Assembly (NCBI RefSeq): GCF_036178145.1
Contig: NZ_CP108067.1
Coordinates: 2,480,001-2,544,000, forward strand
Length of the DNA: 64,000 bases
Direction: 5' to 3'
Origin: Streptomyces sp. NBC_00273
GTDB taxonomy: Bacteria; Actinomycetota; Actinomycetes; Streptomycetales; Streptomycetaceae
Position numbers and translations under genes: made by a program. Of this stretch, positions 26,055 through 33,376 are shown piece after piece. The notes under the pieces are model-generated. The model saw nothing but the letters and a program-made list of their open reading frames with translations, did no database searches and was not told the origin of the DNA. Position 1 is the first letter of the stretch, and each line of letters begins with the position of its first letter.

Positions 26055-28475
26055 ATGGGTACAACTGGCAGCGCCGCGCCCGAGCGGACCGCCCTCGGGG
26101 CGCGGCCGCTGAGCGGCTCGTCCCCGTCCCGCACGACCGACCGGCCCGTACCGCACGCGTTCTGGCGATTCCTGCCGGCGGCCGCCGCGTACCTCCTCCT
26201 GGTCTCCCTGCTGCTGGCCTCGGACACCCCGGTCAGCGACGTCGCCCGGTACACCTTCTACGTGCTCTGGGGCGTCATGCTCCCCGGCACGCTGGTCTTC
26301 CGCTCCCTGCGCCGGCGGCCGCACTCGCTGGTCGAGGACCTCGCCTTCGGTGCGGTCACCGGCCTCGTCCTGGAACTGGCCGCCTGGGCGGTCCTCGTCG
26401 GCGTCGGCGCCCAGGCACTCGCGCTCGCATGGCCGCTCGCCGTGGTGATCCCCTTCGCGGCCCTACCGAAGCTGCGCCGGCACTGGCGTCCGCGCGGGTA
26501 CACCAGCCCCTCGTTGGGCTGGTCCTGGTCGGTCTCCGGAACGGTGATGCTCAGCAGCGTCTACTTCCACCAGGTCTTCCTGTCCCTGTACCCGGTGCTC
26601 CCGGACAAGGAGGACAGCAGGCTCTTCGGCGACATGCCGTACATGCTGTCGCTCGCCGCGAACGCGAAGCAGAACGTCCCGCTGACGCTGCCCCAGGCCT
26701 CCGGCGAGCCCCTGTACTACCACTGGTTCACCTTCGCCCACATGGCGATGACCGACATGGTCGGCCACCTCGACCTCGCGGTGATCGAGTCCAGGCTCAT
26801 GGTCCCCGCGCTGGCGGCGCTCGGCATGGTGATCACCGCCGTAGTGGCCCAGCGCCTGATCGGGCGGGCCTGGGCGGGGCCGCTGGCCGCGCTGCTGGTC
26901 TTCGCGGTCGCCGAGTTCACCGCCGCCTACCCCAACCCGGTCCCCACCTGGACCTTCGGCGCCCCCGCAGTCCGGCTGATGTCCTGGTCGAGCCTCTCCC
27001 AGACGTACAGCCAGCCGCTGCTGATCGCGCTGATGGGGGTCGTCGGCGACGCACTGCGCAGGAGCCGCAAGGACGACGGGGCGGCCACGGACGGCGAGGG
27101 CGCCGACCGGGCCCCGCTCTTCGGCCGCGGGGTGTACGTCCTCGTCGCGCTGTTCGCCCTGGCCTCCACCGCGGCCAAGGCGAGCACCCTGCCCGTCACC
27201 CTGGCCGGCCTGGCCCTGACCGGCCTCGTCCTGCTGATCACCACCCGGCGCATCCCGTGGCACGTGGTCGGGTTGGGCGCGGTCCTCGGCGGTGCCCAGC
27301 TCTTCGCGACGGCCGTCATCTTCCACTTCGAGAGCTACGGCCTCGAAGTGATCCCGTTCGGCAACATCCGCGGCTACTGGGCCGATCCGGGGCACCTGCG
27401 CTCGCCGGCGTTCCAGGCCCTCGTGGTCGTGGGCACCCTGGTCGCCTTCGTGCTCAACCACCAGCTGAAGCTGCTCGGCATGATCCCGCTGATCGCCAAG
27501 CGGCGCTTCCGGCTGGAGCCCGTCCAGTGGTTCCTGCTCGGTGCCTCCGTGGCGGGACCGTGCGCCTACCTGGCCGTCAACGGCTACAACGCCAGTTACT
27601 TCACGCTCGCCGCGCTGCCCTTCGGGGCCGTGCTCTCGGCCTGGGGCTTCTGCGAGACCTTCGAACGCGCCGCGCTCGGCGCGAAGGCCAAGGCCGCACT
27701 CGCCTTCGGCGTGCTCGCCCTCTCGGCACTGCTCACCTTCGGGATCTACCGCTACTCCGCCCGCTGGTCGACCTACGTGCTGCGGCTCGCCGGGGACGAA
27801 CGGCGCGCGGCCACCTACTCCGTGCTGCTGCCCGCGCTCGCCCTGGCCGCCGTACTGCTCCTGGCCGCCCTGGTCGGCGCGGTCCTGTGGCGGCTCGGCG
27901 GCCGGGTGTGGCCCGCGCTGCGCGGCCGCGGCGGGATCGTCCTGCTGACCGCCGCCCTCACGGCCGGCACCCCGGGGCTCTTCCACGACGTCCTGCAGTC
28001 CCGGGAATCGCTGTGGTCGTACTCCTGGGTCATGCCCGGCTCGCAGGTGCAGGCGGCGCGCTGGATCCGCGCCCACAGCGAGCCGTCGGACGTGCTGGCC
28101 ACCAACAGTCACTGCTGGGAACTGGAGGGCCCGCTGCCCGCCGGGGCGTCGTGCGACAACGTCCGCTCGCAGTGGCTCAGCGCGTACTCGGAGCGGTCGG
28201 TGCTGGTCGAGGGCTGGGCGTACGCACCGCGGGCCATGGCGCTGTCGGGTGGCTCCGCCGCCTACAACGGACCCTTCTGGGACCAGGAGCTGTTCCGGCT
28301 CAACGAGGACGCCGTCTACCGGCCGACGGCCGAGATCCTGAGCCGGCTCCACGACCGGCACCACGTCCGCTACGTGGTGGCGCACCGCCCGTCGGGCGCC
28401 GAGTCGCCGCTCCTGGCCGATCTCGCGAAGAAGGTCTACGACAACGGCCGGATGGCGGTGTACGAGCTGTCCTGA
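26055..28475 (+). CDS. large polytopic membrane protein, GT-C glycosyltransferase-like
   Basis: An 806-residue integral membrane protein with about 12-14 hydrophobic helices and a soluble C-terminal domain of roughly 150 residues. Its first large extracytoplasmic loop carries acidic residues (PDKEDSRLFGD) close to a helix, as seen in GT-C enzymes that use polyprenyl-phosphate sugars, and includes the YYHWFTFAHMAM segment. The C-terminal part has WIRAHSEPSDVLATN, resembling the soluble domain of Dol-P-sugar-dependent transferases. Directly downstream of the GT2 gene, so it may attach the sugar to a wall polymer or lipid. Glycosyltransferase activity is an inference from topology and context. 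Confidence 0.78.
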   Translation: MGTTGSAAPERTALGARPLSGSSPSRTTDRPVPHAFWRFLPAAAAYLLLVSLLLASDTPVSDVARYTFYVLWGVMLPGTLVFRSLRRRPHSLVEDLAFGAVTGLVLELAAWAVLVGVGAQALALAWPLAVVIPFAALPKLRRHWRPRGYTSPSLGWSWSVSGTVMLSSVYFHQVFLSLYPVLPDKEDSRLFGDMPYMLSLAANAKQNVPLTLPQASGEPLYYHWFTFAHMAMTDMVGHLDLAVIESRLMVPALAALGMVITAVVAQRLIGRAWAGPLAALLVFAVAEFTAAYPNPVPTWTFGAPAVRLMSWSSLSQTYSQPLLIALMGVVGDALRRSRKDDGAATDGEGADRAPLFGRGVYVLVALFALASTAAKASTLPVTLAGLALTGLVLLITTRRIPWHVVGLGAVLGGAQLFATAVIFHFESYGLEVIPFGNIRGYWADPGHLRSPAFQALVVVGTLVAFVLNHQLKLLGMIPLIAKRRFRLEPVQWFLLGASVAGPCAYLAVNGYNASYFTLAALPFGAVLSAWGFCETFERAALGAKAKAALAFGVLALSALLTFGIYRYSARWSTYVLRLAGDERRAATYSVLLPALALAAVLLLAALVGAVLWRLGGRVWPALRGRGGIVLLTAALTAGTPGLFHDVLQSRESLWSYSWVMPGSQVQAARWIRAHSEPSDVLATNSHCWELEGPLPAGASCDNVRSQWLSAYSERSVLVEGWAYAPRAMALSGGSAAYNGPFWDQELFRLNEDAVYRPTAEILSRLHDRHHVRYVVAHRPSGAESPLLADLAKKVYDNGRMAVYELS

Positions 28476-28493
28476 CGGGCTCGCGGACACCCC

Positions 28494-28544
28494 GGAGGCC
28501 CGGGGTCCCCGTAGGCGTCACGCCTGTGGGGGCCCCGGGCCTCC
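28494..28544. terminator. long bidirectional hairpin overlapping the 3' end of the transporter gene
   Basis: GGAGGCCCGGGGTCCCC (28494-28510) pairs with 28528-28544 over 17 bp with one G-T pair; an inner stem AGGCG/CGCCT extends it. It stands between convergent genes and contains the final nine codons of the minus-strand BCCT gene. Confidence 0.75.
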
Positions 28545-30263
28545 GCCGTCCTCGTGGTCCCGTCCCCGGGACCGGGACCGGGATCCGGGCCCGGCCCCGC
28601 GCCGCAGCCGCGGGTGGCGGGCCGTCCCCTGTTCGGTGAGGGCGTCGCCGACCATGGCCCGGACCGCGTCCCGCATGCCGTGCAGGGGGTGGTGACGGGC
28701 GGGTCCGGCGCCTGGGTCGGTGCGGAGTTCCTTCACCAGGGCCCAGCAGAGCAGCATCATGACGATGACGAAGGGCAGCGCGACCAGGATGGTGGCGGTC
28801 TGCAGGGACTTCAGGCCGCCCGCGACGAGGAGCACGGCGGCGACGGCGGCCATCAGCACGCCCCAGGTGACGACGAGCCAGGTGGGCGGGTTGAGGGAGC
28901 CGCGGCTGGTGAGCGAACCCATCACCAGGGAGGCCGAGTCGGCGCTGGTGACGAAGTAGGTCATGACCAGGACCATGGCGACCCACGAGGTGACCGCGGA
29001 GAGCGGCAGGGCGTCCAGCATCGCGAAGAGCGAGGCCTCCGTACCGTCCTTGATCTTGACGGCGAAGTCGACGGCGCCGGGGGAGTCGAGGCGGATGGCG
29101 GTGCCGCCCATGACGCAGAACCAGATGACGGTGGCCCCGCTGGGGACGAGCAGCACGCCGATGAGGAACTCGCGGATGGTGCGGCCGCGCGAGATGCGGG
29201 CGATGAAGGTGCCGACGAAGGGTGCCCAGGAGAGCCACCAGGCCCAGTAGAAGATCGTCCACGCGCCGAGCCACTTGGAGTCGGTGAAGGCTCCGGTGCG
29301 GCTGGCCATGGGCACCAGCTCGCTCAGGTACCCGCCGATGCTCGAGGGGATCACGTCGAGGATGTAGACGGTGGGCCCGAGCACGAAGACGAAGAACATC
29401 AAGGTGGCGGCGAGCACGATGTTGATGGTGCTGAGCCACTTCACCCCCTTGTGCAGGCCGGAGAAGGCGGAGAGGACGAAGGCCGCCGAGAGCGAGCCGA
29501 TGATGACCAGCTCGACGGTGACGGAGTCCTCGATGCCGGTGGTGAGGCTGAGCCCCTTGGAGACCTGGAGCGCGCCGAGGCCGAGACTGGTGGCGGTGCC
29601 GAAGACGGTGGCGAACACGGCCAGCAGGTCGATGGCCTTGCCGGCCCGGCCGCCCGCCCGTTCCTCGCCCATCAGGGGGACGAAGGCGGAGCTGAGGCGG
29701 TTGCCGCGGCCCTTGCGGAAGGTCGCGTAGGCCAGGGCGAGGCCGGCGATGCCGTAGATCGCCCAGGGGGTGAGGGTCCAGTGGAAGAAGGAGTACTCCA
29801 TGGCCGCGAGGGCGGCTGCGCCGGTGCGGGGGGCCGCCCCGGAGGCCGGGGGCGGGGCCAGGTAGTGGGTGAGCGGCTCCCCCACCCCGTAGAACATCAG
29901 GCCGATGCCCATGCCGGCGCTGAACATCATCGCGATCCACGCGAGGTTGGTGAACTCGGGCTCGGAGTCGTCGGCGCCGAGGCGGATCCGGCCGAACCGG
30001 CTGATCGCGAGGACGACGCACAGGACGAGGAAGACGTCGGCGGCGATCACGAACAGCCAGGCGAAGTTGCCCAGCGCCCAGGAGAGCGCGGTGCTCGACG
30101 CCGTGTCGAAGGAGTCCCCGGCCAGGGCCGCCCAGGCGACGACGGCCAGCACGGCGATCACACCCAGGGTGACGACGGCGTGGTCGGGCGCGCCGTCCGC
30201 GGGGGCGCCGGATCGCCCTCCCGGAGTGTCCGGACCCGGCTGTTCCAGTGATTCCGCGCTCAT
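28518..30263 (-). CDS. BCCT family transporter (betaine/choline/carnitine)
   Basis: Secondary transporter of 581 residues with about 12 membrane helices, importing trimethylammonium compounds such as glycine betaine or choline as osmoprotectants. The family signature around the substrate site is visible: FYWAWWLSWAPFVG and then ARISRGRTIREF. The Gly-rich segment MFSAGMGIGLMFYGVGEP in an early helix is also characteristic. The C-terminal tail from about residue 520 is cytosolic, Arg/Gly/Pro-rich and low in complexity; in related carriers this tail senses osmotic stress. Its last codons lie inside the terminator hairpin shared with the convergent gene. Divergent from glycerate kinase. Confidence 0.94.
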   Translation of the reverse strand: MSAESLEQPGPDTPGGRSGAPADGAPDHAVVTLGVIAVLAVVAWAALAGDSFDTASSTALSWALGNFAWLFVIAADVFLVLCVVLAISRFGRIRLGADDSEPEFTNLAWIAMMFSAGMGIGLMFYGVGEPLTHYLAPPPASGAAPRTGAAALAAMEYSFFHWTLTPWAIYGIAGLALAYATFRKGRGNRLSSAFVPLMGEERAGGRAGKAIDLLAVFATVFGTATSLGLGALQVSKGLSLTTGIEDSVTVELVIIGSLSAAFVLSAFSGLHKGVKWLSTINIVLAATLMFFVFVLGPTVYILDVIPSSIGGYLSELVPMASRTGAFTDSKWLGAWTIFYWAWWLSWAPFVGTFIARISRGRTIREFLIGVLLVPSGATVIWFCVMGGTAIRLDSPGAVDFAVKIKDGTEASLFAMLDALPLSAVTSWVAMVLVMTYFVTSADSASLVMGSLTSRGSLNPPTWLVVTWGVLMAAVAAVLLVAGGLKSLQTATILVALPFVIVMMLLCWALVKELRTDPGAGPARHHPLHGMRDAVRAMVGDALTEQGTARHPRLRRGAGPGSRSRSRGRDHEDGGGPGPPQA

Positions 30264-30274
30264 GCGGCCCCACT

Positions 30275-30353
30275 ATGCGGGCGTATATCCGCATTTAGAG
30301 GCATGGCGCGCCGGGTGTGGCCCAGGCCACTCATGGGCATAGGAGGATCCTCC
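30275..30353. promoter_or_regulatory. inverted repeats between the transporter and glycerate kinase genes
   Basis: ATGCGG-N8-CCGCAT (30275-30294) lies just upstream of the transporter start, and a perfect 12-bp palindrome GGAGGATCCTCC sits at 30342-30353. Either could be an operator for the divergent pair. No clear promoter hexamers were picked out. Confidence 0.35.
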
Positions 30354-30406
30354 GGATAAGCTCATGGCGGCGCGACTGCACTGTTCGATAGCAAGGGAAT
30401 AGCAAG

Positions 30407-31555
30407 GTGACGGACGGAGCAGTAAACGAGGCCGCGCGCGTGCTCATCGCCGCGGACAAATTCAAGGGCTCGCTCACGGCCGTGCAGGTCGCGGAGCGGG
30501 TGACGGCCGGTCTCCGCAGGGCCGTACCGGACGTGGAGATCGAGACCCTCCCCGTCGCGGACGGCGGCGACGGAACGGTCGCGGCAGCCGTGGCAGCGGG
30601 CTTCGAGCGCAGGGAGGTACGGGTCACCGGACCCCTCGGCGACCAGGTCACGGCCGCCTTCGCGCTGCGCGGGGCCACCGCGGTGGTCGAGATGGCGGAG
30701 GCCTCCGGGCTGCAGCTGCTGCCGGCGGGCACCTTCGCCGCGCTGACGGCGACCACGTACGGCTCGGGAGAGCTGCTCAAGGCCGCCCTGGACGCGGGCG
30801 CGCGCTCGATCGTCTTCGGCGTGGGCGGCAGTGCCACCACCGACGGCGGCGCCGGCATGCTGGCCGCGCTGGGCGCCGTGTTCCTGGATGCGAACGGCGA
30901 ACCGGTCGGTCCGGGCGGCGGCGCACTGGCCGAGCTGGCCTCCGCCGACCTGTCCGGGGTCGACCCGCGCTTCGCGGACGTGGAGTTCGTCCTCGCGAGC
31001 GACGTGGACAACCCGCTGACCGGCCCGAAGGGCTGCGCCGCGGTCTACGGCCCGCAGAAGGGTGCCTCGCCCGAGGACGTGGCGACGCTCGACGCGGCGC
31101 TGGCGCACTTCGCCGTGGTGCTGGAGAAGTCGATCGGCGCGAAGGCCGCCGAGTGCGCGGTGCTCCCGGGTGCCGGTGGTGCGGGCGGCATCGGCTACGG
31201 GGCCCTGCTGCTCGGTGCGACGTTCCGTCCCGGCATCGAGCTGATGCTGGAGGTGCTGGGCTTCGCCCCCGCGCTGGAGCGGGCCACGCTGGTCATCACC
31301 GGCGAGGGATCGCTGGACGAGCAGACCCTGCACGGCAAGGCCCCGGCGGGCGTCGCGGCCGCGGCGCGCGCGGCGGGCAAGCCCGTGGTGGCCGTCTGCG
31401 GCCGGCTGCTGCTGAGCCAGGAAGCGCTGGAGGGGGCCGGCATCCGCAAGGCGTACCCGCTGACGGACCTGGAGCCCGACCCGGCCAAGTCCATCCCGAA
31501 CGCGGGTCCCCTGCTGGAGCAGGTCGCCGCCAACATCGCCGCCGACGTGCTCTGA
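30407..31555 (+). CDS. glycerate kinase (GlxK/GarK type)
   Basis: ATP-dependent kinase phosphorylating D-glycerate to 2- or 3-phosphoglycerate, feeding glyoxylate- or serine-derived carbon into glycolysis. At 382 residues it fits the class II bacterial family. Motifs visible are IAADKFKGSLTA at the start, PVADGGDGT, the Gly-rich GVGGSATTDGGAGML, and a late GEGSLDEQTLHGKAP segment near the active site. Start is GTG 30407 with AAGGG 9 nt upstream. A strong hairpin follows at 31572-31609, so it is probably monocistronic. Confidence 0.94.
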   Translation: MTDGAVNEAARVLIAADKFKGSLTAVQVAERVTAGLRRAVPDVEIETLPVADGGDGTVAAAVAAGFERREVRVTGPLGDQVTAAFALRGATAVVEMAEASGLQLLPAGTFAALTATTYGSGELLKAALDAGARSIVFGVGGSATTDGGAGMLAALGAVFLDANGEPVGPGGGALAELASADLSGVDPRFADVEFVLASDVDNPLTGPKGCAAVYGPQKGASPEDVATLDAALAHFAVVLEKSIGAKAAECAVLPGAGGAGGIGYGALLLGATFRPGIELMLEVLGFAPALERATLVITGEGSLDEQTLHGKAPAGVAAAARAAGKPVVAVCGRLLLSQEALEGAGIRKAYPLTDLEPDPAKSIPNAGPLLEQVAANIAADVL

Positions 31556-31571
31556 CGCGGCCGCCTCCCTC

Positions 31572-31609
31572 GAGGGCCCCGACCCCCTTGTCCCGGGGGC
31601 GGGGCCCTC
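31572..31609 (+). terminator. terminator after glycerate kinase
   Basis: GAGGGCCCCG at 31572-31581 pairs with CGGGGCCCTC at the right end of the element, and an inner CCCCC/GGGGG stem extends it. It is followed by a short T-rich stretch. Confidence 0.75.
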
Positions 31610-31692
31610 AACCTTTCCGGCCCCGCCGGCCCACATACAGCCCCGCCGGCGAGGCTGGATCTGCCCGGCGCAGGCCGGTCGTGGCCCGGCGG

Positions 31693-32274
31693 CTACGACG
31701 CGAGGAGGTCGGCCGTGGTGACCACGCGGGCGAAGCCGCCGCCCTGGAGGTTCACCGCGGTGGCGGTGGCGAGTTCGTCCGCCGTCAGGGCGAGGCCCGC
31801 CGGCCCGGCGAGGTCGAAGGTGTGCGTGGCGTCGAGCGGGACGAGCACGTCGTAGCCCAGGTTCCCCGCCATCCGGGCCGTGGTCTCGACGCACATGTTG
31901 GTCTGGATGCCGACCAGCACCAGCTGGCCGATGCCCCGGGCCTTCAGCCAGTCGGCCAGGTCCGGGGTGCCGTAGAAGGCCGAGTTCACGGTCTTGGTGA
32001 CCACCAGGGCCCCCTCGCTCCGCTTCTCCACCAGGTCCTTGAAGGCGTGGCCGGGGTGGTCAGCGGCGAGGACCGAACCCGGCTGCACGGACGCGTGCTG
32101 GACGAGCACCACCGGGCGGCCGGCCGCCTGCCAGTCGTCCATCAGGGCCGCGATGTTGTCCTCGGCCGCCGGGTTGTTGCGGGGCCCCCAGAAGGACCCC
32201 TCGTCGAAGCCCTTCTGCACGTCGATGACCAGCAGGGCACTGTTGGGGGCGATCTCGATCGCGGTCGTTGTCAT
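31693..32274 (-). CDS. isochorismatase-like cysteine hydrolase
   Basis: Cysteine hydrolase of the isochorismatase superfamily, 193 residues. The catalytic triad is in place: Asp18 in VIDVQKGF, Lys92 in TKTVNSAF and Cys126 in NMCVETTARM, with a cis-peptide region just before the Cys. Members act on amides such as nicotinamide, ureidoacrylate or N-carbamoyl compounds; the substrate here is unknown. The ATG at 32274 is the only sensible start. It is divergent from a GlxA-type regulator with paired repeats between them (32341-32377), which suggests that the regulator controls it. Confidence 0.9.
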   Translation of the reverse strand: MTTTAIEIAPNSALLVIDVQKGFDEGSFWGPRNNPAAEDNIAALMDDWQAAGRPVVLVQHASVQPGSVLAADHPGHAFKDLVEKRSEGALVVTKTVNSAFYGTPDLADWLKARGIGQLVLVGIQTNMCVETTARMAGNLGYDVLVPLDATHTFDLAGPAGLALTADELATATAVNLQGGGFARVVTTADLLAS

Positions 32275-32340
32275 GGCTCCATGCTGTCCGCCGGGCAGCG
32301 GGCCCGACAGCGCCCGCGAGGCCCCGTACCGATGGGATCC

Positions 32341-32377
32341 TGCCAGTCTGGCAGTGGTGGCCGCCTGGCAGACTGGC
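32341..32377. promoter_or_regulatory. paired operator-like repeats ahead of the GlxA-type regulator
   Basis: TGCCAG-T-CTGGCA (32341-32353) is a perfect 13-bp inverted repeat. A one-mismatch copy GGCAG-A-CTGGC follows at 32367-32377, with centres 25 bp apart. The second copy ends 3 bp before the regulator ATG, so binding there would cover the start region and suggests autorepression. Confidence 0.55.
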
Positions 32378-32380
32378 CGG

Positions 32381-33376
32381 ATGCGCCGTGTCGCGATCGT
32401 CGTCCAGCCCGGTATCCGCAGCTTCGACCTCGCCGTCATCACCGAGGTCTGGGGCCCCGACCGCAGCCGCGCCGGGGTGCCGGGCTTCGAGCTGCGCCGG
32501 TGCGCCCTGGAGCCCGGTCCGATCCCGCTGCCCGGCGGGCTGACGCTGACCCCCGACCGGGGACTGGACTGGCTGGCGACCGCGGACCTGGTCGTCGTAC
32601 CGGCGCTGGCCGAGCCGGCCGATCCGACGCCCGCGCCGGTCCTCGCCGCCCTGCGCGAGGCGCACGGCCGGGGCGTGCCGGTCGCCGCCCTGTGCGCCGG
32701 GGCGTTCATCCTGGCGGAGGCCGGCCTGCTGGAGGGCCGCCGGGCGGTCACCCACTGGTGGCTGGCCCCGCAGCTCGCCGCACGCTACCCGGGGATCGTG
32801 GTCGAGGACGCCCCGCTCTACGTCGAGGACGGCGGGCTGTGGACCTCCGCCGGCGTGGCTTCCGGGATCGACCTGTGCCTGCACCTCGTCCGGGAGGCGC
32901 ACGGCGCCGAGGCCGCCGCCGCCATCGCCCGCTCCATGGTGACGGGCCCCTTCCGCACCGGGGACCACGCCCAGTACCTGGACCGGCCCGTCCCGGCCGC
33001 GGACCGGACGGCCGAGGCACTGGCCGCCGTGCGGGCGCGCGCCCTGCGTTCGCTGCACGAGCCCCTGTCCGTGGCGACCATGGCCGGCTGGGCCGGGATG
33101 TCCCCGCGTTCCTTCGCCCGGCACTTCACCGCCGCCACCGGCACCACCCCGCACCGGTGGCTGCTGGGCCACCGGCTGGACGCGGCCCGCAAGCTGCTGG
33201 AGCGCACCGACCATCCGGTGCCGGAAGTGGCCCGGCGGGCCGGTTTCGCGAGTGAGGTCACCTTCCGCCAGCACTTCACCGCGCACGTCGGCCTCGGCCC
33301 TCGCGCGTACCGTGCGGCCTCCTGCGCACCGGCAGCCGCACCAAACCCCCCGGACAGTGTTAGAAAGGGCTCATGA
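32381..33376 (+). CDS. GlxA family transcriptional regulator (DJ-1/PfpI domain plus AraC HTH)
   Basis: A 331-residue regulator with an N-terminal DJ-1/PfpI amidase-like domain and a C-terminal AraC/XylS DNA-binding domain. The PfpI nucleophile elbow is present as ALCAGAF (Cys105). The AraC part from about residue 215 has two helix-turn-helices, LSVATMAGWAGMSPRSFARHF and the PVPEVARRAGFASEVTFRQHF signature. No Shine-Dalgarno is seen before ATG 32381, so the mRNA may be leaderless. The stop overlaps the ATG of the SpoIIE phosphatase gene (ATGA). Divergent from the isochorismatase-like gene, a common target arrangement for this class. Confidence 0.9.
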   Translation: MRRVAIVVQPGIRSFDLAVITEVWGPDRSRAGVPGFELRRCALEPGPIPLPGGLTLTPDRGLDWLATADLVVVPALAEPADPTPAPVLAALREAHGRGVPVAALCAGAFILAEAGLLEGRRAVTHWWLAPQLAARYPGIVVEDAPLYVEDGGLWTSAGVASGIDLCLHLVREAHGAEAAAAIARSMVTGPFRTGDHAQYLDRPVPAADRTAEALAAVRARALRSLHEPLSVATMAGWAGMSPRSFARHFTAATGTTPHRWLLGHRLDAARKLLERTDHPVPEVARRAGFASEVTFRQHFTAHVGLGPRAYRAASCAPAAAPNPPDSVRKGS

